Of a stretch of DNA of 64,000 bases, positions 1 to 7,556 are shown one piece after another. The notes below the pieces were generated by a model. It saw only the letters and a list, made by a program, of their open reading frames with translations, made no database searches and was not told the DNA's origin. Location: NCBI GenBank assembly GCA_902362725.1, contig CABIXM010000012.1, forward strand, positions 15,217-79,216. The letters are read 5' to 3'. Made by a program: the position numbers and the translations under genes. Position 1 is the stretch's first letter. Each line of letters starts with the position of its first letter. This stretch comes from Clostridiaceae bacterium. GTDB lineage: Bacteria; Bacillota; Clostridia; Lachnospirales; Lachnospiraceae.

Positions 1-105
1 CTGTGCAAGGTATTCCTGTGTCCAGCCTTTCGCCTCTCTCTTGCGCTTGATCTCCCGGCCTAATGCGTGGAAGTCAAGCCGTCTGGTGTCTTGGTACATT
101 CTCAT
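1..105 (-). CDS. HTH (Xre-type) protein, partial, cut by window edge
   Basis: Read on the minus strand, an ATG at 105 (or 99) opens a frame that runs off the window. It starts MRMYQDTRRLDFHALG and continues into a KREAKGWTQEYLAQ segment, which has the look of the first helices of an Xre-type helix-turn-helix. A GGGGG tract lies just upstream of the ATG. Small HTH proteins of this sort are common near the ends of Tn1549/CTn-like elements. It diverges from the two-component genes. Only about 35 residues are visible, so the family assignment is tentative. Confidence 0.6.
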   Translation of the reverse strand, partial: MRMYQDTRRLDFHALGREIKRKREAKGWTQEYLAQ

Positions 106-188
106 ATCACCCCCATATTATTTTACATTTCGGGTTTGACTATGAGAACGAAACACGATTTTATGTTTTAGTAGTATTTTATTGCCCG

Positions 189-226
189 TCGGCAAGGTTG
201 CCGATGTTACACGGACAAGGTATAAT
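189..226 (+). promoter_or_regulatory. Promoter of two-component operon with overlapping inverted repeat
   Basis: TTGCCG (198-203), a 17-bp spacer and TATAAT (221-226) form a good sigma-A promoter 73 bp before the response-regulator start. The inverted repeat TCGGCAA-GG-TTGCCGA (189-204) covers the -35 box and is a plausible operator. Confidence 0.6.
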
Positions 227-298
227 AACAGAAAGAAAATTTGAAAACTACACTTTAATCACAAAAATCTATGATACGCTATCTTTGGAGGTGTTATT

Positions 299-970
299 AT
301 GCAAAGGATTTTAGTCGTTGAGGACGATTTTGATATTCAAGAACTTTTACAGAATTTTTTACAAGAAGCAGGATATGAAGTAGCTGTTGCAAATGATGGT
401 GTCGAGGCACTATCTTTATTTGCGGGAGAACGATATGACTTGATTGTGTTGGACATTATGCTCCCCAAAATTGACGGTTACGGTGTCTGTGAATTGATAC
501 GCAAACAATCTGATGTTCCTATCATCATGCTAACCGCATTAAGCGGAGAAGAAGATCAGATTAAAGGATTGGATTTGCAGGTGGATGACTACATTACAAA
601 ACCGTTTTCTATGCCTGTCCTGCTCCGCAAAATTGCGGCTGTACTTCGGCGCAGTAACCGGGGAACAGATGAAAAGTATCAAATCATTACTTATGGCAAT
701 TTGCGTTTGAACTGTGACGGCTACACCGCCACAGTGGACGGAGCTAATTTTGAACTGACACAAAAGGAATTTGAAATACTGCGGGAACTGCTGACCCATC
801 AGGGCCGGATATTGACCCGGCAGAACTTGTTGGATAAGCTGTGGCGATATGATTTTTATGGGGACGAGCGTGTTGTTGATACCCATATCAAAAATCTACG
901 AAAAAAATTGGGAATAGATTTCATTCAAACAATCAGAGGGGTGGGATATAAAGTTGATAAAGAGAATTAA
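299..970 (+). CDS. OmpR/PhoB-family response regulator (VanR-like)
   Basis: The protein has 223 residues: an N-terminal receiver domain with the acidic pair after ILVVED and the phospho-acceptor Asp in LIVLDIMLP, the conserved switch Thr in MLTAL, the Lys in ITKPF, and a C-terminal winged-helix DNA-binding domain ending GVGYKVDKEN. GGAGG lies 7 nt before the ATG. The next gene, a sensor kinase, overlaps by 17 nt, so the two are translationally coupled. The likely role is to relay an envelope signal to promoters of the mobile element, including the lipoprotein downstream. The target genes are not shown by the sequence. Confidence 0.9.
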   Translation: MQRILVVEDDFDIQELLQNFLQEAGYEVAVANDGVEALSLFAGERYDLIVLDIMLPKIDGYGVCELIRKQSDVPIIMLTALSGEEDQIKGLDLQVDDYITKPFSMPVLLRKIAAVLRRSNRGTDEKYQIITYGNLRLNCDGYTATVDGANFELTQKEFEILRELLTHQGRILTRQNLLDKLWRYDFYGDERVVDTHIKNLRKKLGIDFIQTIRGVGYKVDKEN

Positions 971-2366
971 AGGCAGTCTGTTTGCTAAAGTCTTTATTCT
1001 GACTGTGGCAGTTTTGCTCTGCGTGAGCTTTCTTGTCTATGGCGTTTTGGCTTGGTATATGCCTCAAACCTATTCTAACAATCTCAATGCGGCATTAGAT
1101 GAACAGACCAGCGACTTTATTTATGAATTAGAACATATCCGTATGCAGGATAGCGGCGGACTTTTTGATCAGTTTCTTCAAAACACAACAATTAGCATGG
1201 TGGAGCTTTATACTGCTGATGGTGTTCTGGTGGAAACACCGTCTAACCAAAATAGCTTTAACGATGGGATCACCGGGGAGGCTCTTGGCGGAGCATCTTA
1301 TGAAAGTGCGCCGATTATATCCAACAGCTATTACTTCTCATTTGCAGATGATAATAGCCAATATATTTTAACAGTTTACGGAGAAGCCTCTCAAATCGCA
1401 GAACTGCGGCAATCATTTGTAAGCGTATTACCGATTTTGTTTTGCGTTATTCTCCTTGTATCGTTGGCAACTGCTTGGGTGTATTCTCGTATCATTACAA
1501 ACCCGGTATTAAAAATCAGTCGGATTTCTAAAGAAATGTCTGATATGAAGCTGGAATGGCAACTTGAGGAACGCCGTTCTGACGAGCTGGGTGTACTGGA
1601 GAATAGCTTGAATACGCTGTCCCGGAAACTGTCTGCTACCTTGGAGGAGTTGCAAAGTGCAAATCTCCAGCTCCAAAAGGATATTGAACATCAAAAGGTG
1701 CTGGAACGGGCACAACAGGATTTCTTTTCTTCTGCTTCCCATGAACTGAAAACCCCTATCACCATTATCAAGGGTCAATTAGAGGGGATGCTATTGGGTA
1801 TAGGGGCATATAAAGACCACGAAAAGTATCTTGCCCGATCCTTGGAAGTTGCGGCTACGCTTGAAACGATGGTGCAGGAAATATTAACGATTTCAAGGCT
1901 GGAAACCAATGTTGATTTCAAAATGGAGCATTTTGATTGCGCTCCCATGATACATGGCTATTTGAGGGAGATTGATGATTTAGTGGCAACAAAAGAACTG
2001 CAAATACATCTTGCTATACAGTCTTCCGCTTTTATCAATGGGAACAAATTACTGATTGAAAAGGTGTTCTCCAATTTGATTTCAAATGCTGTAAAGTATT
2101 CGCCGCATGGAGCAAGCGTTGATATTATTTTGCAAAATACCAACGGACGCTTTTTGTTCTCCGTAGAGAACACAGGTACACATATACCAGAAGATGATAT
2201 TCCCAAATTGTTTGACGCTTTTTATCGTATGGAGCAATCCCGCAGTAGAAGAACAGGCGGTAGCGGCTTAGGGCTTTATATGGTTCAAAGAATTTTACAA
2301 CAACATAACAGCTATTGTGAGGCTTGCAACACAGAAAACGGTGTTAAATTCTTCTTCACGATTTAG
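954..2366 (+). CDS. Sensor histidine kinase (VanS-like)
   Basis: A TTG start at 954 lies inside the end of the response-regulator gene, preceded by GAGGGGTGGG. The 470-residue protein has an N-terminal membrane segment, an extracytoplasmic sensor of about 130 residues, a second membrane segment near residues 155-180, a HAMP linker, the phospho-acceptor His in SSASHELKTPI, and an ATPase domain with N box (NLISNAVKYS) and G2-type GGSGLGLYMV motif. It is intact. Partner of the preceding regulator; the ligand is unknown. Confidence 0.9.
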   Translation: MIKRIKGSLFAKVFILTVAVLLCVSFLVYGVLAWYMPQTYSNNLNAALDEQTSDFIYELEHIRMQDSGGLFDQFLQNTTISMVELYTADGVLVETPSNQNSFNDGITGEALGGASYESAPIISNSYYFSFADDNSQYILTVYGEASQIAELRQSFVSVLPILFCVILLVSLATAWVYSRIITNPVLKISRISKEMSDMKLEWQLEERRSDELGVLENSLNTLSRKLSATLEELQSANLQLQKDIEHQKVLERAQQDFFSSASHELKTPITIIKGQLEGMLLGIGAYKDHEKYLARSLEVAATLETMVQEILTISRLETNVDFKMEHFDCAPMIHGYLREIDDLVATKELQIHLAIQSSAFINGNKLLIEKVFSNLISNAVKYSPHGASVDIILQNTNGRFLFSVENTGTHIPEDDIPKLFDAFYRMEQSRSRRTGGSGLGLYMVQRILQQHNSYCEACNTENGVKFFFTI

Positions 2367-2377
2367 CGGACAATCAA

Positions 2378-2406
2378 CGGCAGGTGAACAACCTGCCGCT
2401 TTTTTT
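2378..2406 (+). terminator. Intrinsic terminator after the kinase gene
   Basis: CGGCAGGT (2378-2385) and ACCTGCCG (2391-2398) form a perfect stem followed by a T run. It ends the two-component operon 12 nt after the kinase stop. Confidence 0.85.
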
Positions 2407-2497
2407 AACTACACATAAATCACAAACTAATCCCAAAGGTATCCCAAAATGCTTTGCTATACTTGGGGTACATTCAAAGAAAGGATTGGTAAACACT

Positions 2498-3370
2498 ATG
2501 AGAAGAATGGCATTATGCGCTGCGTCTATGCTCTTATTAGGCTGTTTGGCTGGATGCAGCACGACACCACAGAACAGCCAGGAACAAGGTAATCCCGTTA
2601 TCAAGGAAGAAATCAGTCAACCTCTTGGCAGCTCTGAGGCGCTTGGAAACAGCGAGGATAGCTCGGCACTTTCCGCCGCAGACAAAGAAAAAATGTTTGC
2701 ACCTTATGAACAATATGGGATGACCTATGATGCGGTCAAAGATGAACTTACCTATAACGGGAATTTGGTTCGCTGGTTTGAGGACTATTATCCCATCGGT
2801 AACAATGAAACCGCCGGTATTGATTTTCTAAATGAAAACGGCACAGTAGATGTGTATGCTGTACGGGATTTAGAGAGCTTTTCAAAAGCGGCTGACGGCT
2901 CCGTTGATCCGGCGGGTAAGCTGATTGGCTTAAAAGAGTTTACCCAGCAGGAATTTGACGCACGGGATATTGAGGCGTTGAAAAACAGCACATCCGTTGC
3001 TATGGCAGGAACGCCGCTTGAAGATAGCGAAACTGCAAAGTTCGTTGCAGAGTATGAGGCATTTGGAGTAACCTATGATGCCGAAAAAGATCAGTGGTAT
3101 TTCAATGGTGAGGAAGTCCGCTATTTCCGGGATGTTCTCACTTCTAATGGTGAAAGTCTCACCAGCGGAAAATTCCGAGGCGAAATGAGAACGCTTGGAA
3201 GCGGCGTTGGTACAATAGACATTTATGCCGTTCGTGATTACGGCCACTTGAACAGCGAACATCACGGAACATTAACTGGCATCGAGAAATACAGTCAAGA
3301 GGAATTTGACGAGCATACACAGGCCGGAATGTCTGGAAATCAGCCCATAGGTAATGCAAGCCATAACTAA
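2498..3370 (+). CDS. Lipoprotein with two tandem homologous domains
   Basis: I chose the ATG at 2498 because it gives a classic lipoprotein signal: basic MRRM, a hydrophobic stretch, then a lipobox LAGC with Cys20. The frame is open further upstream, but that part has no signal and contains the terminator of the previous operon. The mature part holds two repeats of about 90-100 residues, each with a pattern of YEQYGMTYDAVKDEL / YEAFGVTYDAEKDQW, then a VDVYAVRD / IDIYAVRD strand, then a GLKEFTQQEFD / GIEKYSQEEFD end. The family is not recognised. It probably sits on the outer face of the membrane and may be a target of the adjacent two-component system. Confidence 0.75.
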   Translation: MRRMALCAASMLLLGCLAGCSTTPQNSQEQGNPVIKEEISQPLGSSEALGNSEDSSALSAADKEKMFAPYEQYGMTYDAVKDELTYNGNLVRWFEDYYPIGNNETAGIDFLNENGTVDVYAVRDLESFSKAADGSVDPAGKLIGLKEFTQQEFDARDIEALKNSTSVAMAGTPLEDSETAKFVAEYEAFGVTYDAEKDQWYFNGEEVRYFRDVLTSNGESLTSGKFRGEMRTLGSGVGTIDIYAVRDYGHLNSEHHGTLTGIEKYSQEEFDEHTQAGMSGNQPIGNASHN

Positions 3371-3798
3371 ACAAACCATTTAACTGCCGCACGACGGCAA
3401 AAGAAAAAAAGCCGTCGTACAGCAGACATATATCCATGCCCGTATGCGGCGGCTTTGATTTCAGAGCCGCCGTTTCTCTTTGGATATTCAGTAACCCCAC
3501 GGCGGCCCATAGGAGGGTGTTGCCGTGTCCATCTTACTTTCTCACAATTCCCATGACCTTCACCAGCTAAAAAAAGCGTAGCTCCCCCTCCGGGACAGTA
3601 TAGCTATGAAGGTACAATATATCAGTACAATTATGATAATGTAATTTCATGCGTCTGCATAGCGTCATGCTGTGCGGGCGCTTTTTTGTACTTCGAGACA
3701 AATTGTCCCGAGGTGCGGGGCGGCTCCCCAGGATGCCGCTCCCCGCCAAGCCCCGTTTCGGTCACTCATCCACCCAACACCGAAACGGAGGTTTATTT
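3371..3798. other. Non-coding spacer with hairpin
   Basis: No convincing gene. An 8-bp perfect stem ACGACGGC / GCCGTCGT (3391-3418) with an A-rich 12-nt loop follows the lipoprotein gene. The rest is moderately GC-rich, typical of the leader before the sigma-like gene in conjugative elements. Confidence 0.5.
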
Positions 3799-4209
3799 AT
3801 GACTACAATCAATCTGAAGGATTTTTATTATTGGTACACACAGGATCAGTTTATCGAGGTTTCTGACGAGGTAGCCGAAGTGTTTGTGGCCGATGCCCGG
3901 CACGAAATGGCCTACCAGCGGCGGCTCTCCCGGCATAAGGCGCAGTATTCTCTGGACTGTGATGACGGGATCGAATATTCCGCCTGCCTGCATGAGCCAA
4001 CACCCCAAGAGCTTCTGGAACGCATGGAGCTGTTCATCCGTCTGTGGAATGCACTCAACTCTTTGCCGGAGATCCAGGGCCGCAGGATTGATGCCCACAT
4101 CATTCTCGGAAAGAGCATCAAGGAAATTGCCGAGGCCGAGGGCGTACATGAGGAGTCTGTCCGCCAGTCGATCAAGCGTGGCCTTGAGCGTATGAAAAAA
4201 ACTTTTTGA
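3799..4209 (+). CDS. Sigma-70 region-4-like factor of conjugative elements
   Basis: The start at 3799 is set by CGGAGG 7 nt upstream. The protein has 136 residues. The C-terminal part (IILGKSIKEIAEAEGVHEES, then RQSIKRGLERMKK) is a sigma region-4 helix-turn-helix, preceded by a helical segment; a region 2 is not evident. Proteins of this size and layout are found in Tn916/Tn1549-type elements between regulatory and recombination genes. Probably controls element gene expression or excision. Confidence 0.8.
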   Translation: MTTINLKDFYYWYTQDQFIEVSDEVAEVFVADARHEMAYQRRLSRHKAQYSLDCDDGIEYSACLHEPTPQELLERMELFIRLWNALNSLPEIQGRRIDAHIILGKSIKEIAEAEGVHEESVRQSIKRGLERMKKTF

Positions 4210-4642
4210 TTTTTTCATTTTCCCCACTTGGAAATGATGAAAAAATGTCTCGGTTTATGAAAGGAGATATTCTTCTTTTCGCAGATAAACAGCGGCGGCC
4301 CCGGGCATAGTCCGGGGAGCCGGGCGGCGGGTGCGCTGTGACTTTTTCTTCGGAAGAACGAGCGAACAACACCAACGCCGCAACTGGGCCGGGCCACCCC
4401 ACGGCCACGATCCGGCATAGGACAGGCTGGCCGCCTGTCCCTCCGGGCCGCCCCATTATCTGCGAGGGAACGCCGCTCTGAGTATGGTTGTCTTTGGACA
4501 GGGCAAGAAAATGGGAGCGGCGTTCTCTATTTTATACTTACATGGAGTGAGGCAAGAGGGCAGCATCGTTTGGGTGCTGCCCTCTTGCGTTTCCCTACGA
4601 TATGCGGGAGGCGTATCCTATTTTTGATAAGGAGGTTTTACC
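4210..4642. other. Non-coding spacer with two strong hairpins
   Basis: GC-rich DNA without a convincing gene. GAACGCCGCTC (4468-4478) pairs with GAGCGGCGTTC (4515-4525). GCAAGAGGGCAGCA (4552-4565) pairs with TGCTGCCCTCTTGC (4575-4588) and is followed by GTTT, a likely terminator. Confidence 0.55.
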
Positions 4643-4909
4643 GTGAGATTAACGGCAAAGGAACTGGAACAAATGAAAAGCGTTGACATCGGCGCAGTGG
4701 CTCCCGAGTCCCTGCCGGATGTGAGTGGTATGGCCTTTGACACCTCTCTCCCCCGGGAGGAGCGGATCGCCCTGTTTTTGCAGGCGGTAGAAAATCCATA
4801 CTGCTTTTGCATCGGCGGGATCGGTGTGAAAATTGAATTTGCGGAAAGCGGGCCGTCCTTGCAGGAGACGCTGACGGACTTTCTGCTCCGGCAAAAAAGC
4901 GGGCTGTAA
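4643..4909 (+). CDS. Small DUF6870-type protein of conjugative elements
   Basis: GTG start at 4643 with AAGGAGG 6-7 nt upstream. The 88-residue protein begins MRLTAKELEQMKSVDIG, which I associate with the DUF6870 proteins that accompany serine recombinases in Tn1549-like elements. No catalytic motif is visible and the function is unknown. It lies just before the recombinase gene. Confidence 0.7.
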   Translation: MRLTAKELEQMKSVDIGAVAPESLPDVSGMAFDTSLPREERIALFLQAVENPYCFCIGGIGVKIEFAESGPSLQETLTDFLLRQKSGL

Positions 4910-5025
4910 CTTCGGTTATGGCCCGTTTCTACTTCGAGACAAAGTGTCCCGAGGCGGAGGCATCCTTGTTGTCCCGCCCGGGCAGAGGTATAATATAGAT
5001 GTAATGTGATAGGGAAGGAGGAACA

Positions 5026-6705
5026 ATGGCACGAACAAAAAACAGAGGATTGCAACAGAGTTTCTCTCCCTCTTATACCGTCCGCCGCTGGCGGCTTGGC
5101 GAATACATCCGGCTTTCCAAGGAGGACTTGAAAAAGGGAAAGGACGACAGCAACAGCGTCATCAACCAGCGTGATCTGCTCAATGACTTTTACCAGAAGC
5201 ATATCGGAGAATTTGAAAGTGTTTCCGAATATGTAGACGATGGACACACGGGGACGGATGCCAACCGGGAGAATTTTCAGCGGCTCCTTTCCGATGTAAT
5301 GAGCGGGAAAATAAACTGCGTGGTAGTAAAAGACCTTTCCCGTTTTGCAAGAAATTACAGTGATGCGGGAAGTCTGATTGACAACCTGTTTGTGCAGATG
5401 GGTGTCCGCTTTATCAGTCTTGCTGAAAATGTGGACAGTTACCTCAACCCGGACAGCGTTTCCAGTATTATCGTCCCGATTACGAATGTAATGAACGATC
5501 AATACTGCTACCAGACCTCAAAGAAGATCCGCCAGGTATTTGATTACAAGCGGCGCAACGGGCAGTACATCGGCGCATTTGCTCCGTATGGATATGTAAA
5601 GCACCCAAAGGACAAGCACCAGTTGATCATCGACCCCGATGCCGCTGAAATCGTCAAACTGATTTTCTCTTTGTTTCTAAAAGGGACATCGAAACGGGCC
5701 ATCGCTTTGTATCTGAATGAACACGGCGTACCCAGCCCCTCGGCTTATAAACTGCAAAAGGGCATACCCGTTTCAGCAAGAGGATATGACGATCCTATGT
5801 GGGGAGCCCGCATGATCCACTCCATTCTTACGAACCCCACCTATACCGGGGATTTGGCGCAGGGCCGCAGTCGGGTAAAAAGCTATAAGGTACACGAGGT
5901 TGAAAGCGTCCCCCGTGAAGAATGGGTGGAAGTAGCTGGTACGCATGAGGCAATCATTGATTATGAAACCTTTGATAAGGTACAGGCTCTTTTACAGCGT
6001 GATACCCGTACTTCTCCAAAAGGCCGGGAAGTCCACCTGTTCAGCGGTTTTCTAAAATGTGCTGACTGCGGGCGGGCGATTACCCGGAGCGTAGGCAACA
6101 ACAATAATGTGTACTATGCCTGCTCCACTTACAAGAACCGCTCCCGGACAGCCTGCACAATGCACTCAATCAAGCATAACCGTCTGGAGGCCGCTGTCCT
6201 CTTTGCGGTACAACAGCAAGTCCATCTGGCTGTTTCATACTCGGAAATGATTGCCAGCATTAACACCGCCCCGGTCAAAAAGAGCCAGTCCATCCGTTTG
6301 GAAGAACTGATTGCTGCGAAGGAGCGGGAACTGGCAAAAATCAGCCGCTACAAGCAGTCCCTTTATCAAGACTGGAAAGACGGGGAAATTACCCAGCAGG
6401 ACTACCGGGATATGAAAGCCGATTATGAACGACAGATTATCGCTCTTACGGATGTGCTGGCCCGGTTGAACGCTGAACGGGCGGAACTGGCAAACGGTGT
6501 AAAGAGTGAGCATCCCGCATTGGTGGCCTTTACAAAACATCAAAATATCGACCAGCTTTCCCGGGAACTTCTCGTTGAGCTGATCGACCATATCAAGGTT
6601 TATGAGAATGGAAACATTAGTGTGAGATTTAAGTTTGCGGATGAATTTAGACGCATAGCAGAATACATTGAAATCAACACCACAAAACCCGCAGTAGCGG
6701 GCTAA
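5026..6705 (+). CDS. Large serine recombinase (TnpX/Tn1549-type) of the conjugative element
   Basis: 559 residues, start set by GGAAGGAGG 6 nt upstream. The catalytic serine is Ser31 in YIRLSKED, with the resolvase fold continuing through VVKDLSRFARN. Then come a recombinase domain (about residues 190-300), a zinc ribbon with CADCGRAIT, and a C-terminal coiled coil (KERELAKISRYKQ). It cuts and rejoins element ends during excision and integration. Such genes usually lie at one end of the element, so the element probably ends a short way past 6705. The exact end cannot be fixed without an empty site. Confidence 0.92.
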   Translation: MARTKNRGLQQSFSPSYTVRRWRLGEYIRLSKEDLKKGKDDSNSVINQRDLLNDFYQKHIGEFESVSEYVDDGHTGTDANRENFQRLLSDVMSGKINCVVVKDLSRFARNYSDAGSLIDNLFVQMGVRFISLAENVDSYLNPDSVSSIIVPITNVMNDQYCYQTSKKIRQVFDYKRRNGQYIGAFAPYGYVKHPKDKHQLIIDPDAAEIVKLIFSLFLKGTSKRAIALYLNEHGVPSPSAYKLQKGIPVSARGYDDPMWGARMIHSILTNPTYTGDLAQGRSRVKSYKVHEVESVPREEWVEVAGTHEAIIDYETFDKVQALLQRDTRTSPKGREVHLFSGFLKCADCGRAITRSVGNNNNVYYACSTYKNRSRTACTMHSIKHNRLEAAVLFAVQQQVHLAVSYSEMIASINTAPVKKSQSIRLEELIAAKERELAKISRYKQSLYQDWKDGEITQQDYRDMKADYERQIIALTDVLARLNAERAELANGVKSEHPALVAFTKHQNIDQLSRELLVELIDHIKVYENGNISVRFKFADEFRRIAEYIEINTTKPAVAG

Positions 6706-6777
6706 CCCCCGCTACATACCCCTTTGACAGTGTGTTTTCCTAATAGGAGTTAATCATATGGTGGTTAAATTTTAAGG

Positions 6778-6820
6778 GAGCAGAAATCTTACAATTCTGT
6801 AAGACTTCTGCTCGTTTTTT
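6778..6820 (+). terminator. Long hairpin terminator before the ABC transporter
   Basis: Arms 6778-6793 (GAGCAGAAATCTTACA) and 6798-6813 pair over 16 positions with one mismatch and are followed by GTTTTTT. It may stop transcription from the conjugative element, or serve as an attenuator in the transporter leader. Confidence 0.75.
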
Positions 6821-6881
6821 GAAAGTGAAATGAAAGATTGCCCTGATACAATTTGGATGTAAGATGAAAAGGAGGCAACAC

Positions 6882-7556
6882 ATGAGTGTGATATTAGAAA
6901 CCAAGCAGCTTTGTAAGTTTTATGGCGCAGGTGAGAATCAGGTCAAAGCGGTCAATCAGGTGGACATTCAGATTGAGCGGGGAGAATTTGTCGCAATTGT
7001 TGGAAAGTCAGGTTCCGGTAAAAGTACATTACTTCATATGCTTGGAGGGCTAGACACCCCGACAAAAGGCAGAGTTACTTTAGCAGGGAAAGATTTATAC
7101 AGGATGAAGGAAGATGCCCTTGCTGTTTTCCGCAGAAGAAAAATCGGATTTGTTTTTCAGGCATTCAATCTGGTATCCTCCATCAATGTGTGGGAAAATA
7201 TTGTACTGCCACTGGGGCTGGACGGAAGAAAAGTGGATGAAGCGTATGTAAATGATATTATTGCAACTCTGGGGATTAAAAACCGGATTTATAATCTGCC
7301 AAATCAGTTATCCGGAGGGCAGCAGCAGAGAGTAGCAATTGCAAGAGCACTGGTGAATCGTCCGGAAATTATATTTGCAGATGAGCCGACAGGCAATCTT
7401 GATTCCAAGACCAGTGATGAGGTAATCGCTCTGCTTAAGATGACAGCAAAAAAATATGGACAGACAATTGTAATGATTACCCATGATGACGAAATTGCAC
7501 AGGTCGCTGACCGTATTCTGGTGATTGAGGACGGACAGGTGGTGGATTTCAGATGA
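6882..7556 (+). CDS. ABC transporter ATP-binding protein (MacB/LolD-like)
   Basis: Start at 6882, 8 nt after AAAAGGAGG. 224 residues with Walker A GKSGSGKST (residues 41-49), Q loop VFQAFNL, signature LSGGQQQR, Walker B IIFADEPTG and the switch His in MITHDD. Energises the FtsX-type permease encoded next, whose start overlaps its stop (ATGA at 7553). Such pairs export peptides or respond to antimicrobial peptides at the membrane. No own two-component regulator is adjacent, although one often is in this family. Confidence 0.93.
   Translation: MSVILETKQLCKFYGAGENQVKAVNQVDIQIERGEFVAIVGKSGSGKSTLLHMLGGLDTPTKGRVTLAGKDLYRMKEDALAVFRRRKIGFVFQAFNLVSSINVWENIVLPLGLDGRKVDEAYVNDIIATLGIKNRIYNLPNQLSGGQQQRVAIARALVNRPEIIFADEPTGNLDSKTSDEVIALLKMTAKKYGQTIVMITHDDEIAQVADRILVIEDGQVVDFR

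Noticed and set aside
63..314. An 83-codon plus-strand frame at the window start
   Set aside because: Runs across a promoter and opposite the HTH gene; no ribosome site or coding character.
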